Source: Clostridiales bacterium
GTDB taxonomy: Bacteria; Bacillota; Clostridia; Lachnospirales; Lachnospiraceae
Direction: 5' to 3'
NCBI GenBank assembly: GCA_018374355.1
Contig: JAHAFI010000007.1
Span: 59,049 to 123,048 of the forward strand
Length of the DNA: 64,000 bases
Positions within the stretch are counted from its first letter, which is position 1; each line of letters begins with the position of its first letter. This document shows, piece by piece, positions 33,171-43,900 of this stretch. The translations under genes were made by a program, and so were the position numbers. The notes below the pieces were generated by a model, which saw only the letters and a program-made list of their open reading frames with translations, ran no database searches and was not told the origin of the DNA.

Positions 33171-33900
33171 TTATTCTGAAGCCAGATCAGTCTCCATCTT
33201 AAATTCCACTTCTTCCTGAGCAAGCTGAAGTTCAGCTTTCAAATCTCCGCCTGATCCGGAACTTTGGATCGCAACTCCCACTGCATCAGCCGCTTCGTAA
33301 TGGAATTTTCCGTTTTTCACTGCCGGAACCTGCTGTGCGTATTCCGCGATATCTGCAAATACCTTCTGTCCTCCGAAAAATTCCTGTTCTTTATCATAAA
33401 TTCCGCTTTCTGCAACCGGGATATACGGAGAAACCAGTCCGGTAGACGGGAATACGGTTTCGAAGAAATCCACACTTCCTCCAAAAGTTGTCGCAAAGAA
33501 ATCTGCTGCCAGCTCTTTATTCTTACATTGAGAAGAGATTACCCAAGTAGATCCTCCGAGATTAGAGTAATTTGTCGCACCTTCCACGCCCGGCAGAGAC
33601 GGAATATTCGTTACAGCCCATTTGCCGCTCTGATCTTCTGCCAGTTGGATACTCGCCAAAATCCAGCATCCACTCACAATACCTGTGCTTGTTCCGTCAT
33701 TTAATGCGGCGATCTGCTGATCCCAGCTCATAATCTCATACAGAACACCACAATCTTTCATTTCATTGTATATTTCAATACACTGCAGCAGCAATTCGTT
33801 ATCTGCAATCTGAGGATTTCCTTCTGCATCAAAAAGTCCCTGACCTGCGGACTGCATCATCTGCAGAACCAGATCCGCGCTTCCACCCGGCACCCCATTA
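33171..33900 (-). pseudogene. 5'-truncated ABC sugar-binding protein
   Basis: About 240 codons encode the C-terminal part of a family 1 extracellular solute-binding protein. It begins at VPGGSADLVLQMMQSAGQGL and runs through NLGGSTWVISSQCKNKELAA and FPSTGLVSPYIP to a normal end. The signal peptide, lipobox and N-terminal lobe are missing. The homologous part begins exactly where the URO-D-like gene stops (33898-33900), in another frame and without a start codon or binding site. This looks like a deletion scar; no permease genes are nearby. Confidence 0.8.
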
Positions 33901-34959
33901 TTTGTAGTTTCTGCAGGCCTCCACATAAGCCAGTATATTTTCCCAAGGCACTTCCGGTTCCAGAAGGTGAGTGGGCGCCACAAACAAACCGCCATATTTT
34001 GCTGCAATATCCAGATTTTTCTTTACGTATTCCCGAACCCCATCCGGTGTTCCAAAAGGCATGGTGGTCTGGGTTCCGATGGTTCCGTGGAAAGAAATCT
34101 TTCCTCCATACTGATCATAAATTTCCTGAAAATCCATACATTCACTCTGAATCGGATTCAGTACGTCCACACCACATTCGATCAGATCCGGAATAAAAGA
34201 TGTAACAGTGCCGCAGCTATGATAGAATATAATAATCTCAGGATTGATCTTCTTCACTTCGTCAATAACCTTTTTCAGTCTCGGTTTGATCCACTCCCGA
34301 TACATCTCCCCGCTCATCATCGGACCATTCTGCATCCCGATATCATCGCCGAGGAACACGATATCTACACCCGCTTCTGCAAAGGACTTTGCCCGAATCA
34401 CCGCCTGTTCGGTTACTTTGTCAAACACCCATGCGGCAATCTCAGGATCACAGGTCATATCCACCATCAGATTTTCCATTCCCCGCACATACCATGCAGT
34501 CTCCCAAATAGTCATCTGCATATTGCCCACTGCTGCCAGACCATGGGCGTGAATCTCCTCTACCTGTCTTTTTTGGTGCGAACGATCCCCCTTAGAGTAA
34601 TCTGGGAACGGATAGGCCATAACCTCCTCCAGTTCTTCCATATCTTTCATGGGGTTTCTCAGATAGGTCATGTGTTTTGCCGCTTCACTTCCCGGTTCAT
34701 GGGCTGCTCCCCAGATGTCGATCGCTGCTCCTTCCTTCAGGCCATCCGGATAAAACTGACGGTATAATTCCGGATCATAGGAGAGGCGGATGTCCTCCAC
34801 ATTTCTCCAAGGCATCCCGAAATACTCCTGATAATCCGTCTTTCCTCCTGTTTTTTCCTTAAACACCTCAACCAGATGAGGACACATACTAAACTCCACC
34901 GGAACTTCCTCATACGGCTGTCTGCGAAGCATGGCCAGTAAATTTTCTCTCTTCGTCAT
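33898..34959 (-). CDS. Uroporphyrinogen decarboxylase-like protein (MtaA/HemE superfamily)
   Basis: A full-length TIM-barrel protein of 353 residues. It contains FLGDDIGMQNGPMMSGEMYR and the metal-binding FYHSCGTVTSF. The third zinc ligand of MtaA-type methyltransferases, a C-terminal cysteine, is replaced here by VAPTHLLEPEVP, so the metal site may differ. Such proteins are common in catabolic gene sets of gut Firmicutes with unknown substrates. It is divergent from an AraC regulator, which probably controls it. The start has a GGAG-type site. Confidence 0.75.
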   Translation of the reverse strand: MTKRENLLAMLRRQPYEEVPVEFSMCPHLVEVFKEKTGGKTDYQEYFGMPWRNVEDIRLSYDPELYRQFYPDGLKEGAAIDIWGAAHEPGSEAAKHMTYLRNPMKDMEELEEVMAYPFPDYSKGDRSHQKRQVEEIHAHGLAAVGNMQMTIWETAWYVRGMENLMVDMTCDPEIAAWVFDKVTEQAVIRAKSFAEAGVDIVFLGDDIGMQNGPMMSGEMYREWIKPRLKKVIDEVKKINPEIIIFYHSCGTVTSFIPDLIECGVDVLNPIQSECMDFQEIYDQYGGKISFHGTIGTQTTMPFGTPDGVREYVKKNLDIAAKYGGLFVAPTHLLEPEVPWENILAYVEACRNYK

Positions 34960-35100
34960 AGCGCTTTCTCCTTTCTGAATTTCTCTAATATGTATTTTCG
35001 TTTTCCCGCTTGACTTACCTGTATTATACCCGATAAAATGAAATCAAAAAATGGGCGCATTGGCTTAGACATGTCATTTTTGGTACAGAAAGGAGGATTT

Positions 35101-35940
35101 ATGAATATCCCTAAGACTTATTACACTAATGATACGATTTACAGAGGCATTACAAATGATATAAAAAACGGAATCCTTGCCAGCGGATTCATGTTTAAAC
35201 CGGATGCTTCCTACAGTGAAACCTTACGTTTTGAGCACTATGGAGCTTTTTACCTTCTCAGCGGCAGAGGCTTCTATCAGGATGAACAGGGACAAAAAAT
35301 CCCCCTATATCCCGGTGACTACGTACAGCGTCTTCCCGATGTCCCCCACTCCACCGTGATTTCTCCCACCGGGGACTGGCTGGAATTTTTTGTCTGCTTC
35401 GGGGCCGACACCTATCACCATCTGGCGGACCTTGACCTGCTTTCCCGAGAACCCGTGATTCACCCGGGCCTTTCCCCCATCCTGTTTCAAAAATGTATCT
35501 ACCTTCTGGACTGCATGAAAAACTGGCCCAATGACCGGCAGCCTAACCTCTATCTGAATCTTCAGGAATTTGCCATGGAACTATACCAGCGCTCACTTCA
35601 CAAGCAGATGAATCCCCAAACCCAGCTTCAGATGCAGAAGGCCTCGGAGCTTCTCTGTACACCGCCGGATTTCAAATCTGCCCAAGAGGTGGCTGAAATG
35701 CTGGATATGTCCTACGAAAATTTCCGAAAAAAATTTAAGCAGTATTTTCGCTCTTCACCCGCCGCATACCAGTTGACACGGCGAATCAATTACTCGAAAA
35801 CACTGCTTTTAGATACCTCCAAAACGCTAAATGAGATTGCCCTGATCTGCCATTTTTCTGATGCCTTTGCCTATTCTAAGGCGTTTAAAAAGCAGTATGG
35901 AATCTCTCCGTCTATTTTTCGGATGATGTATTTGACTTGA
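35101..35940 (+). CDS. AraC-family transcriptional regulator
   Basis: A product of 279 residues. The N-terminal cupin domain (LRFEHYGAFYLLSGRGFYQD, PGDYVQRLPDVPHS) senses a ligand; the C-terminal double helix-turn-helix includes SAQEVAEMLDMSYENFRKKF and TLNEIALICHFSDAFAYSKA. The ATG at 35101 follows AAGGAGG; an in-frame extension to 35038 lacks support. Divergent to the URO-D-like gene and the truncated binding protein, a usual layout for a local activator. Confidence 0.9.
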   Translation: MNIPKTYYTNDTIYRGITNDIKNGILASGFMFKPDASYSETLRFEHYGAFYLLSGRGFYQDEQGQKIPLYPGDYVQRLPDVPHSTVISPTGDWLEFFVCFGADTYHHLADLDLLSREPVIHPGLSPILFQKCIYLLDCMKNWPNDRQPNLYLNLQEFAMELYQRSLHKQMNPQTQLQMQKASELLCTPPDFKSAQEVAEMLDMSYENFRKKFKQYFRSSPAAYQLTRRINYSKTLLLDTSKTLNEIALICHFSDAFAYSKAFKKQYGISPSIFRMMYLT

Positions 35941-35987
35941 TATTTCTGTGGGAATCTAATCAATTCCATAAAAATTTTTCTTAATTT

Positions 35988-36018
35988 GAAAAAGCTGAGC
36001 ACAAAACTCAGCTTTTTC
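35988..36018. terminator. Bidirectional terminator between the AraC and GH2 genes
   Basis: A perfect 12-bp stem (GAAAAAGCTGAG with CTCAGCTTTTTC, loop of 7), A-rich on one side and T-rich on the other, between convergent genes. Confidence 0.85.
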
Positions 36019-36092
36019 CCAAGTGCCATAAAGGCTTACGGCAGCTCTGTTATATTACATATACAAGATTTTGCAAAATGCAAGGGTTTCTG

Positions 36093-38606
36093 TCACCGGA
36101 TATCATAAACACATCTGAGCCGCAGGCCATCCTTCACCTGTTCCTCAATCTGTTTTGTCCTGTCAATCTCAGCGCATTCTTCCCGGCAGGCTCTTCCCAG
36201 AATCTTCACCCGTTTTTCCCCTGCATTCATGTCAAAGTAATTGTCTGACAGGATCAAATCCTCATTTTCATTGAGGATTTCCACGCCTTTGGCGTAGGCC
36301 TTCGCTGATATCACAATCTCGTCACCCTCAATCCGGTAAGACAGTTCCGGATTCCGGTAGCGGAAATATTTCGGGTAGGAGAAGATTACCGTTCCCTCGG
36401 AAACGCATACGCCTTCCTCCCAAGCTTCATAGCTGACATATTCACCCATGTAATCCACATCCGGAAATTCCACCTTATCCAGCCATACGCTGGTGAGTGC
36501 AGGAACCTCCACCTCCAGCTCTTCCTCCCGTAAAACTTTGGAGAAGGCGTCCCGAAGCGCCCATTTTACTGTCACCTTTCTGTCACAGAAGGTCTCGTTT
36601 GTCACATTCAGACGAATGGATTTTTCAAACTCAAAGTGTTCCCTGTTCATATCTGCTTCCGCCGTCATCCAGCCCTGTTCCTCACAGGAAATCATCACCG
36701 GGGCGAAGAAACGTTTTGCATAATAGTGCAGAGCCTTCCATCTTCCCCAGTAATCCACAGAGGCCCAAGAAGCTACCGGCCAGCAGTCATTGAGCTGCCA
36801 GTAAATTGCGCCCATGCAGCGTCCCCGGTTTCTTCTGAAATGTTCCACGCCGTATTTGATTGCTTCCGCCTGAAGCATCTGGGATGCATAGAGCAGAGTG
36901 GAAAAGTCGGTGGGATACCGGTAAGTCTGCTGAAGATAATTCAGAATCTTGCCGTTTGCTCCCGCATTTCTCTGATGTTTCTCCATCACATAGGAGAAGA
37001 TATTCCAATCATCGGGATCGTCACTGATAGTCTCGATGGTTTTCATGGACGGAAATGACTGGAAGCCAAATTCGCTGGCATAGCGGAAGAAATGTTTCCG
37101 ATATTCAGAGAAGGGTTTGTTTCCATGCCATACTTTCCAATAATGTACGTCTCCCCTGTTCGGGTCCTGCGGATCATCAAAAGAACCACCTGATGACGGG
37201 CTTGCCGGCCAGTAGAAGGTTTCCGGATCGTACTGTCTCAGCACTTCAGGAATCAGACGTTCATACATGATCAGGTAGTCTCTCACTTCACTGTGTTTGG
37301 TTACCCACTCCCACTGCATAACGAAATCTTCCATCTCATTGTTTCCGCACCACAGACCCAGAGAAGCATGATGGCGGATACGTTTTACGTTATCTATAAA
37401 TTCCTCCCGGATATTTGCCTCAAATTCCGGTGTCAGATCATAAACCGCACAGGCAAACATAAAGTCCTGCCATACCATCAGACCCAGTTCGTCACAGAGA
37501 TCGTAGAACCAGTCCTCCGGATAATAACCGCCGCCCCACACGCGGACTGCATTGAAGTTGGCGGCCTTACACTGTTCCAAAAGCTTTCTGGTAGTACCCG
37601 GAGTAATTCTTCCCAACAGATGATCCTCGGGAATGTAGTCAGCGCCCATGGCAAAAATATCTTTTCCATTTACCTGATGAGCAAAGCTTTCTCCCCATTC
37701 ATCCTTTTCCACATGCATCGTCATGGTACGCAGACCGATCTTTCTGATCCATGTGTCCACTTCTTTTCCGTCTTTATATAAAGTTACACACACCTCATAC
37801 AGCGGCTGATTTCCCACTCCGTTGGGCCACCAAAGCTTTGGATTTTCAATCTCCAGTTCTTTTGGAGAACCGTCTGCCGTAAACACCGTGCCGTCCGGAG
37901 CTGTGACCTTTACCTGATAGGTGAAGCCATCCCCGGCTGCTACGGGAATTTCTGTTTTCAGATCAGCCGCAGTATTGCGCATCACGGAAAAATCCAGTGT
38001 TACTTTACCCTCTTCATGTTTCTGCTGAACATAAACGCTGTCGATTCTGCCTTCATCCATTCCTATAAGATAAACCGGGCGGAACATACCGGCATCGGGA
38101 AGATGTGCGCCCCAGTCCCAGCCGAACATACAGTGGGCTTTGCGGATATGTACAAACCCGTCCATGGCATCCTCGCTTCCCCGGGTGGGAGCTTTCTCAT
38201 ACGCCGCTTTGATATAGGCCAGAGGAGAATGGAAATATACCCTAAGAGTATTTTCTCCCGCTTTCAAAGATGACGTCACATCAAATTCCCAGATACGGTG
38301 CATATTTTCCGCTTTTCCCACCAGTGTCTGGTTTACATAAACATCCGCAATGGTATCCAGACCTTCGAATCGCAGCCATACCTTCTGATTTTTCAGAATT
38401 TCATCGCAGGTAAATACCGTCTCATACTCGTAATCCTCTTCCATCAAAGCCAGCGCTTTGTTTTCATTGTCCTTCCAAAAAGGATTTTCCATTTTTCCGC
38501 TGCGCAGAAGATCCGTATACACAGTTCCCGGAACCTGTACCGAAAGCCATTCTCCATCCCCAGCTTTCCGCATCTGCCAGCCCTTTGTTATACATTCTTT
38601 AACCAT
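36093..38606 (-). CDS. Beta-mannosidase, GH2 family
   Basis: A product of 837 residues releasing beta-linked mannose from non-reducing ends, for example from N-glycan core or mannan fragments. The N-terminal sugar-binding domain includes VWLRFEGLDTIADVYVNQTL. The TIM barrel has the acid/base glutamate in LWCGNNEMEDFV and the nucleophile in YASEFGFQSFPS, preceded by GWDWGAHLP typical of beta-mannosidases. No signal peptide, so intracellular. It follows the GH95 gene by 98 bases, with a possible extra promoter between. Confidence 0.9.
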   Translation of the reverse strand: MVKECITKGWQMRKAGDGEWLSVQVPGTVYTDLLRSGKMENPFWKDNENKALALMEEDYEYETVFTCDEILKNQKVWLRFEGLDTIADVYVNQTLVGKAENMHRIWEFDVTSSLKAGENTLRVYFHSPLAYIKAAYEKAPTRGSEDAMDGFVHIRKAHCMFGWDWGAHLPDAGMFRPVYLIGMDEGRIDSVYVQQKHEEGKVTLDFSVMRNTAADLKTEIPVAAGDGFTYQVKVTAPDGTVFTADGSPKELEIENPKLWWPNGVGNQPLYEVCVTLYKDGKEVDTWIRKIGLRTMTMHVEKDEWGESFAHQVNGKDIFAMGADYIPEDHLLGRITPGTTRKLLEQCKAANFNAVRVWGGGYYPEDWFYDLCDELGLMVWQDFMFACAVYDLTPEFEANIREEFIDNVKRIRHHASLGLWCGNNEMEDFVMQWEWVTKHSEVRDYLIMYERLIPEVLRQYDPETFYWPASPSSGGSFDDPQDPNRGDVHYWKVWHGNKPFSEYRKHFFRYASEFGFQSFPSMKTIETISDDPDDWNIFSYVMEKHQRNAGANGKILNYLQQTYRYPTDFSTLLYASQMLQAEAIKYGVEHFRRNRGRCMGAIYWQLNDCWPVASWASVDYWGRWKALHYYAKRFFAPVMISCEEQGWMTAEADMNREHFEFEKSIRLNVTNETFCDRKVTVKWALRDAFSKVLREEELEVEVPALTSVWLDKVEFPDVDYMGEYVSYEAWEEGVCVSEGTVIFSYPKYFRYRNPELSYRIEGDEIVISAKAYAKGVEILNENEDLILSDNYFDMNAGEKRVKILGRACREECAEIDRTKQIEEQVKDGLRLRCVYDIR

Positions 38607-38662
38607 AATGACCTCGCAATTTTCCTGTTATTTTCGTTACATATTTATTGCTTTATGATGTG

Positions 38663-38691
38663 ATTTTATCATGGCAAATGGCGCTTTTCAA
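38663..38691 (-). promoter_or_regulatory. Possible internal promoter before the GH2 gene
   Basis: Minus strand TTGAAA (38686-38691), 17-base spacer, TAAAAT (38663-38668), 57 bases before the ATG. Confidence 0.45.
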
Positions 38692-38704
38692 TGAAAGCAT
38701 TCTG

Positions 38705-40939
38705 CTAAAATCGAAAAAATAATTCGCTTTTACAATTTGCTTCCAATTCCAGTTTTTCTTCCCTATCTCTGTAAAAAACAGTTCCCCGATAGGGCACCGG
38801 ACCGGAGTAAACCGTGACGGTTACACCGCTTTCATGATTCCATTCAATATCCGCAGTCAGACCGCCTCGGCCCTTCAGTCCCGTAATTTTTCCCGTTGTC
38901 CATTTTGGGGGCAGGGCAGGCAGCACTTTGATGTTATCCTTCCCTGTCTGCATCAGCATATTAGCAATTCCGGCAATCCCGCCGAAATTACCGTCAATCT
39001 GAAACGGCGGATGGGCATCCCATAAGTTGGGATAGGTGGATCTTTTCAGCAGGGTTTCCAAATACTGATACGCCTTTTCCCCCTCACCCAGAGCTGCAAA
39101 AAGATTAATAATCCATGCACAGCTCCAGCCGGTATGGCCGCCCCCATGTTCCAGACGGTACTTCAAGGATTTCTTCCCTGCCTCTAAAAGCTTTTCATCT
39201 CTGCGGAGGATATCTGCCGGAAAAATCCCGTACAGGTGGGACACGTGTCTGTGCCCCGGTTCTTCCTCTTCCACCTCATCAGCCCACTCCAAAAGCCGGC
39301 CGTCTTTACCGATTCCGAAAGGCTTCATTTTGCCTTCCCGCTCTTTTACTTCCTCCAAAAGGGCATCCTCTATGGCAAGTTTTCCGCAGGCCTCCCGGTA
39401 GTTTTCAAACAGTTCTCTGATCAGTGTCATATCCATCGCAGATGCCATGGTAACACAGGATGTCTTTCCTTCTTTTGTCACAAAACGGTTTTCCGGTGAG
39501 GTGGAAGGACAGGTTACGTAAAAGTCTCCGTAAGGAACCAGCCAGTCCACTGCAAACAGAACCGCCTCCCTAAGAACGGGATAAATCTTTTCCTTCAGCA
39601 CCTTTAAATCCTGCTGGTATTCATAAGCCCGGTACATTTCATTGGTGAGCCAGATTCCGCCCATTGGCCAGAAGGACCAAGTGACTGCTCCTTCCTGTCC
39701 TTCCTCTGCTCCCCGGATTATCCCTACCGGACTGGTATTTCCCCAGTAATCCGCATTGTGATGGTGTACAAATCCACGGCAGCCGTAATGAATGGCAGCC
39801 GTCTTTTTCCCTTCCCGGCAAAGCTTCTCCATCATGGTATAAAAAGGCTCCATACAGGGTTCCAGATTACAGGAATGGACCGGCCAGTAATTCATCTGGG
39901 TATTGATGTTGGTGGTCCAGTTGCTGCTCCAAGGAGCCCGCATTTCCCAGCTCCAGATTCCCTGCAGATTGGCGGGCAGACTGCCTTCTCTTGATGAAGC
40001 GATCAGCAGATATCTTCCATACTGATAATAGAGTGCATAGAGCGCAGGGTCCTCTTTCCCCTCCTGCACCTGTTTCAGCCGATCATCCGTGGGCTGATCC
40101 GGTTCTTCCCCCAGATACAGCCATGACCTGCCTGCCAGCGCCTGATAGTCTTCGATGTGTTCCTGCCGAAGCTGCTCGTAGGTTTTCCCTTCGAAATTCC
40201 CGGATTGCACTGCGGTAAATGCCAGAACCACTTCCCCGGCGTTTTCGATATGCAGCCGTTCCTTCTCACTGCGGATGTTTCCATCACATTGAAGGATGCG
40301 GATGCTTCCCTTAAATTCCTGTCCTCGGGTACCCTGAATGATATTCTCCGGGCGTTCCATGACATAATTGGGATCGATATGCTCCGGACATTTCCCCGTG
40401 AAGAGAATTTCTCCCGTTTTCCCTTGAGCAGTGCTGATTTTGAGCATACTTTCCAGTCCGATTTCCAGATTCATCTTTCCGCAGCCGCTGCTCAATCGGC
40501 AGAAAATCCCTTTCGCCGGATAGCTGGAAAATATTTCTCTCTCATAAGTGACACCGTCACATGTGAAATACACTCCCGCAATTCCCGTATCAAGATCCAG
40601 CTCTCTTCTGTAGTTCTGATAATTTTCGGTATGCTGCTGGGAAATTTTAAGTTTTCCCAGCGGCAGATAGGATTCGTTATATTCCCCCAGCATATGCTTC
40701 CGGATCACTTCTTCCGCTTCTGCATAATTCTTTTCAAAAATCAACTGACGGACTTTCGGCAGATATTCCATTGCCCGGGGATTGTTTTTATCTCTGTAAT
40801 ACCCTGACCAGAGAGTTTCTTCATTGATGCCGACAACCTCTTCCTCAGGTGTCCCAAAAATCATCCCCCCAAGGCTTCCGTTTCCAATGGGAAGTGTCTC
40901 TTCCCAATCTTTTGCGGGGGTTTTATACCAAAGTTTCAT
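38705..40939 (-). CDS. Alpha-L-fucosidase, GH95 family
   Basis: A product of 744 residues, an inverting fucosidase of the type acting on Fuc-alpha-1,2-Gal of mucin and milk glycans. The N-terminal domain starts WYKTPAKDWEETLPIGNGSL; the barrel carries NWTTNINTQMNYWPVHSCNL, VTCPSTSPENRFV and HPPFQIDGNFGGIAGIANML, the conserved active-site stretches. No signal peptide, so it needs imported substrate. Its ATG overlaps the stop of the RND gene (ATGA) and its binding site lies inside the acidic tail codons of that gene, so translation is coupled. Confidence 0.92.
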   Translation of the reverse strand: MKLWYKTPAKDWEETLPIGNGSLGGMIFGTPEEEVVGINEETLWSGYYRDKNNPRAMEYLPKVRQLIFEKNYAEAEEVIRKHMLGEYNESYLPLGKLKISQQHTENYQNYRRELDLDTGIAGVYFTCDGVTYEREIFSSYPAKGIFCRLSSGCGKMNLEIGLESMLKISTAQGKTGEILFTGKCPEHIDPNYVMERPENIIQGTRGQEFKGSIRILQCDGNIRSEKERLHIENAGEVVLAFTAVQSGNFEGKTYEQLRQEHIEDYQALAGRSWLYLGEEPDQPTDDRLKQVQEGKEDPALYALYYQYGRYLLIASSREGSLPANLQGIWSWEMRAPWSSNWTTNINTQMNYWPVHSCNLEPCMEPFYTMMEKLCREGKKTAAIHYGCRGFVHHHNADYWGNTSPVGIIRGAEEGQEGAVTWSFWPMGGIWLTNEMYRAYEYQQDLKVLKEKIYPVLREAVLFAVDWLVPYGDFYVTCPSTSPENRFVTKEGKTSCVTMASAMDMTLIRELFENYREACGKLAIEDALLEEVKEREGKMKPFGIGKDGRLLEWADEVEEEEPGHRHVSHLYGIFPADILRRDEKLLEAGKKSLKYRLEHGGGHTGWSCAWIINLFAALGEGEKAYQYLETLLKRSTYPNLWDAHPPFQIDGNFGGIAGIANMLMQTGKDNIKVLPALPPKWTTGKITGLKGRGGLTADIEWNHESGVTVTVYSGPVPYRGTVFYRDREEKLELEANCKSELFFRF

Positions 40940-43900
40940 CGCTTTTCTCCTTCTTCCTCTTCTTCCTCTTCTTCCTCTTCTTTCTCCACTGTCTCCGGAA
41001 TATAATCCGTATCATCCAGTTCTTCTTCTTTGTCGGAATAATACTCCTTCCGGTTCAGGATATCGTAGATACACGGAACCACAAACAAGGTCAGAACCGT
41101 TCCATAAAGAAGTCCTCCGATGGTAACTACCGCCATAGGCTGAATCATATCGGCACCCATGCCAACACCTAAGCCCATAGTGGAAAGACCGAGAATCGTG
41201 GTCAGGGCGGTCATCAAAATCGGACGCATCCTTGTTTTTCCGGCCTGAATAATGGCCTTTCTCTTTTCCATGCCCTCTGCCCTCAATTGGTTGATATAAT
41301 CCACCAGAACGATACCGTTATTTACGATAATTCCGCTGAGCATGACAAATCCGATCATTGCAATAATGCTCACTTCCTGCCCGGTGAGCCATAGTCCCAG
41401 AAATCCTCCGGTAAAGGCCAGCGGCATGGTAAACATTACGATAAACGGAGACAGCAGGGACTGGAACTGGGCTACCATGATCAGATAAATAAATACCACT
41501 GCCAGCGCCAGCATTTTCAGAACCTCGATCATGGATTCCTGAATCATCTCATCCTCTCCGGCCATCTCCACGGAGTATCCCTCCGGCACCTGATAATCTG
41601 CCAGCTTCTTCTCCACCTTATTACCCAGAAGGCCTACATTATAGCCTTCACTCACTACTGCTGATACAGTAAGATATCTGGACTGGTCTGATCTCTGGAT
41701 GGCATCCGGCCCCTCAGCAGGAACAAACTCTGCCAGCTCCTCCAACGGAATCTCCTCAGTATTTCCTTCTGTGTCCGTTGCTTCAATCGTAAAATCTTTT
41801 ACATCATCTCTTGTATATGCAGTCTGCTTCTCATCACTCACAATGACTTCATAGTCCTTGCTCTCTGTAGATAAGGTAGTGGCAGCTCCTCTCTCTTTAA
41901 GCTGGGTCTGTACCTGCTGGAAAATCTGGGCAACGGTCAGGTTGTGCTCCGATGCTGCAGCCTTGTCCACCACAAGCCGAAGCTCCTCTGTTGTCTCCTC
42001 CATACCGTCGGAAACCTGTTCCAACCCCTTCGTATCCTCCAGAATGCCAGCCACATCTGCGGCGATTTTCTGCAGGGTATCCAGCTCTTTTCCCTTGATC
42101 TGAACCTGAATTCCACTGCCGCCCAGAGCCGACATATCCATATTGTTGGTGCTGACCGTGATTTCACATTCCAGATCTTCGGTCCGCTTGATGATCTCGT
42201 CGGTAAGCTGGCTGCCTGTCATTTCTTTTTTCTCCGACAGGATCAGATAAATGGACGCTTCTTCCCCGGCGGAGCCGCCGCCCATTCCCATCATGGCATT
42301 TGCATTTCCTGCCATAGCTCCCATCTCTTCGATATCCTTCAAATCTTCCAGACGCTTCATCACCTCGTCCGCCATGGCTCCGGTTTCCTCCACGCTGCTT
42401 CCCTCAGGCATTTTCAGGGAAACCATGGTCTGGGTGCTCTCCATAGCCGGAATAAATGCAGTACCTCTTCCTGCGGCAAGCACACCGCTGACAACCAGAA
42501 GCACCATCATGGCGATCAGCACCGGCGCTTTTCTTCTCAGGACCTTTTCCATGATTTTCTCATAGCCGGAGGTCATTTTTCTAAGCAGAGGATGACGGGT
42601 TTCCTTATGCTTCTTTAACAAGCCCGTAGACATGGCCGGAACCAGAGTCAGGGCGATTACCAGACTGGCGAGAAGGGAATAACCGATTGTCAGTCCCATG
42701 TCTACAAACAACTGGCGGGTGATTCCCTTTGTAAACACAATGGGCAGAAATACACAGACTGTCGTCAGGGTGGAGGCCGTGATAGCTCCCGCTACCTGTC
42801 TGGCTCCCTGAACTGCCGCTTTTCGGATGGGTACCCCCAGATTTCTCAATCTGTAGATATTTTCAATAACGACGATGGAGTTGTCTACCAACATACCTAC
42901 TCCCAGCGCCAGTCCCGACAGGGAGATAATGTTCAGTGAAATTCCGCTGAAATACATCAGCATTACCGCTCCGATCACACTGATGGGTATGGAAAACGCT
43001 ACCACCACTGTGGGACGGATATCCTTCAAAAACAGGAACAGAATCAATACGGCAAGAACTGCACCGGAAATCAGGTTGTTCAGCACCGAATCCACTACCA
43101 GATCTATGTAAATGCCCTGATCCATCAGAGCCGTCACATGCAGCCCTTCATGTTTTTCCATCAGGTCATCGAATTTTCCTTTAATTCTGTCGGAAACCTC
43201 CCCGGTGGAATATCCGGTCTGCTTCTGCATCGTCAGAAGCACTCCCGGGCCCCCGTTGATTCTCGCATATACCTCGGAGGAATTGTCCGTTACAGCCACA
43301 TCGGCCACATCGGAAAGCTTAATGGGTTCCAGATCCTCCAGTCCCATATCGAAGAGAACCAGATTTTCCATCTCCTCTGTATTTGAGAACTTGTCTCCCA
43401 CACGAACCAGATACTGGATGCCTTCCTCTGTCACATAGCCTGCAGGCATACTGAAATTCTGGGCCGTAAGGATCTGGGAGATCATCTCCGGTGTCACCTT
43501 GTCATCCAGCTTCGCATTTTCCAGCGCTTCATCCTGAGAATCCTCCAGCTTCTTCTTGCCTTCCTTCAACTGTTCTTTTCCTTCATCCAGCTTCGTCTGT
43601 CCCGCGGAAAGCTGGGCTTCGGCAGAGGCCATCTCAATGGTAGCGGAAATTTCCTGCTGATTCAGCATGGCCAGCGCTTCTTCCATGGTGGTCTTACCGC
43701 TTGCAATCTGTTCTTTTGCACTGTTGATCTGTTCTTTCGCTCCGGCCATCTGGGCTTTTCCCGCTGCAATCTGTTCCTTCCCTGCAGCAATCTGGGTTTT
43801 GCCCTCGGCTATGGTCTGATCGTCGGGAATCTTCTGCCGGGCAGCCTCAACCTCGCTGATACCGCCTTCAATCAACGCAAGATTGCTTTCCAATTGAGCC

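Noticed and set aside
33171..34007. Intact 278-residue protein starting at 34007
   Set aside because: The first 35 codons are antisense-like out-of-frame reading of the URO-D-like gene; homology to binding proteins starts only after its stop.
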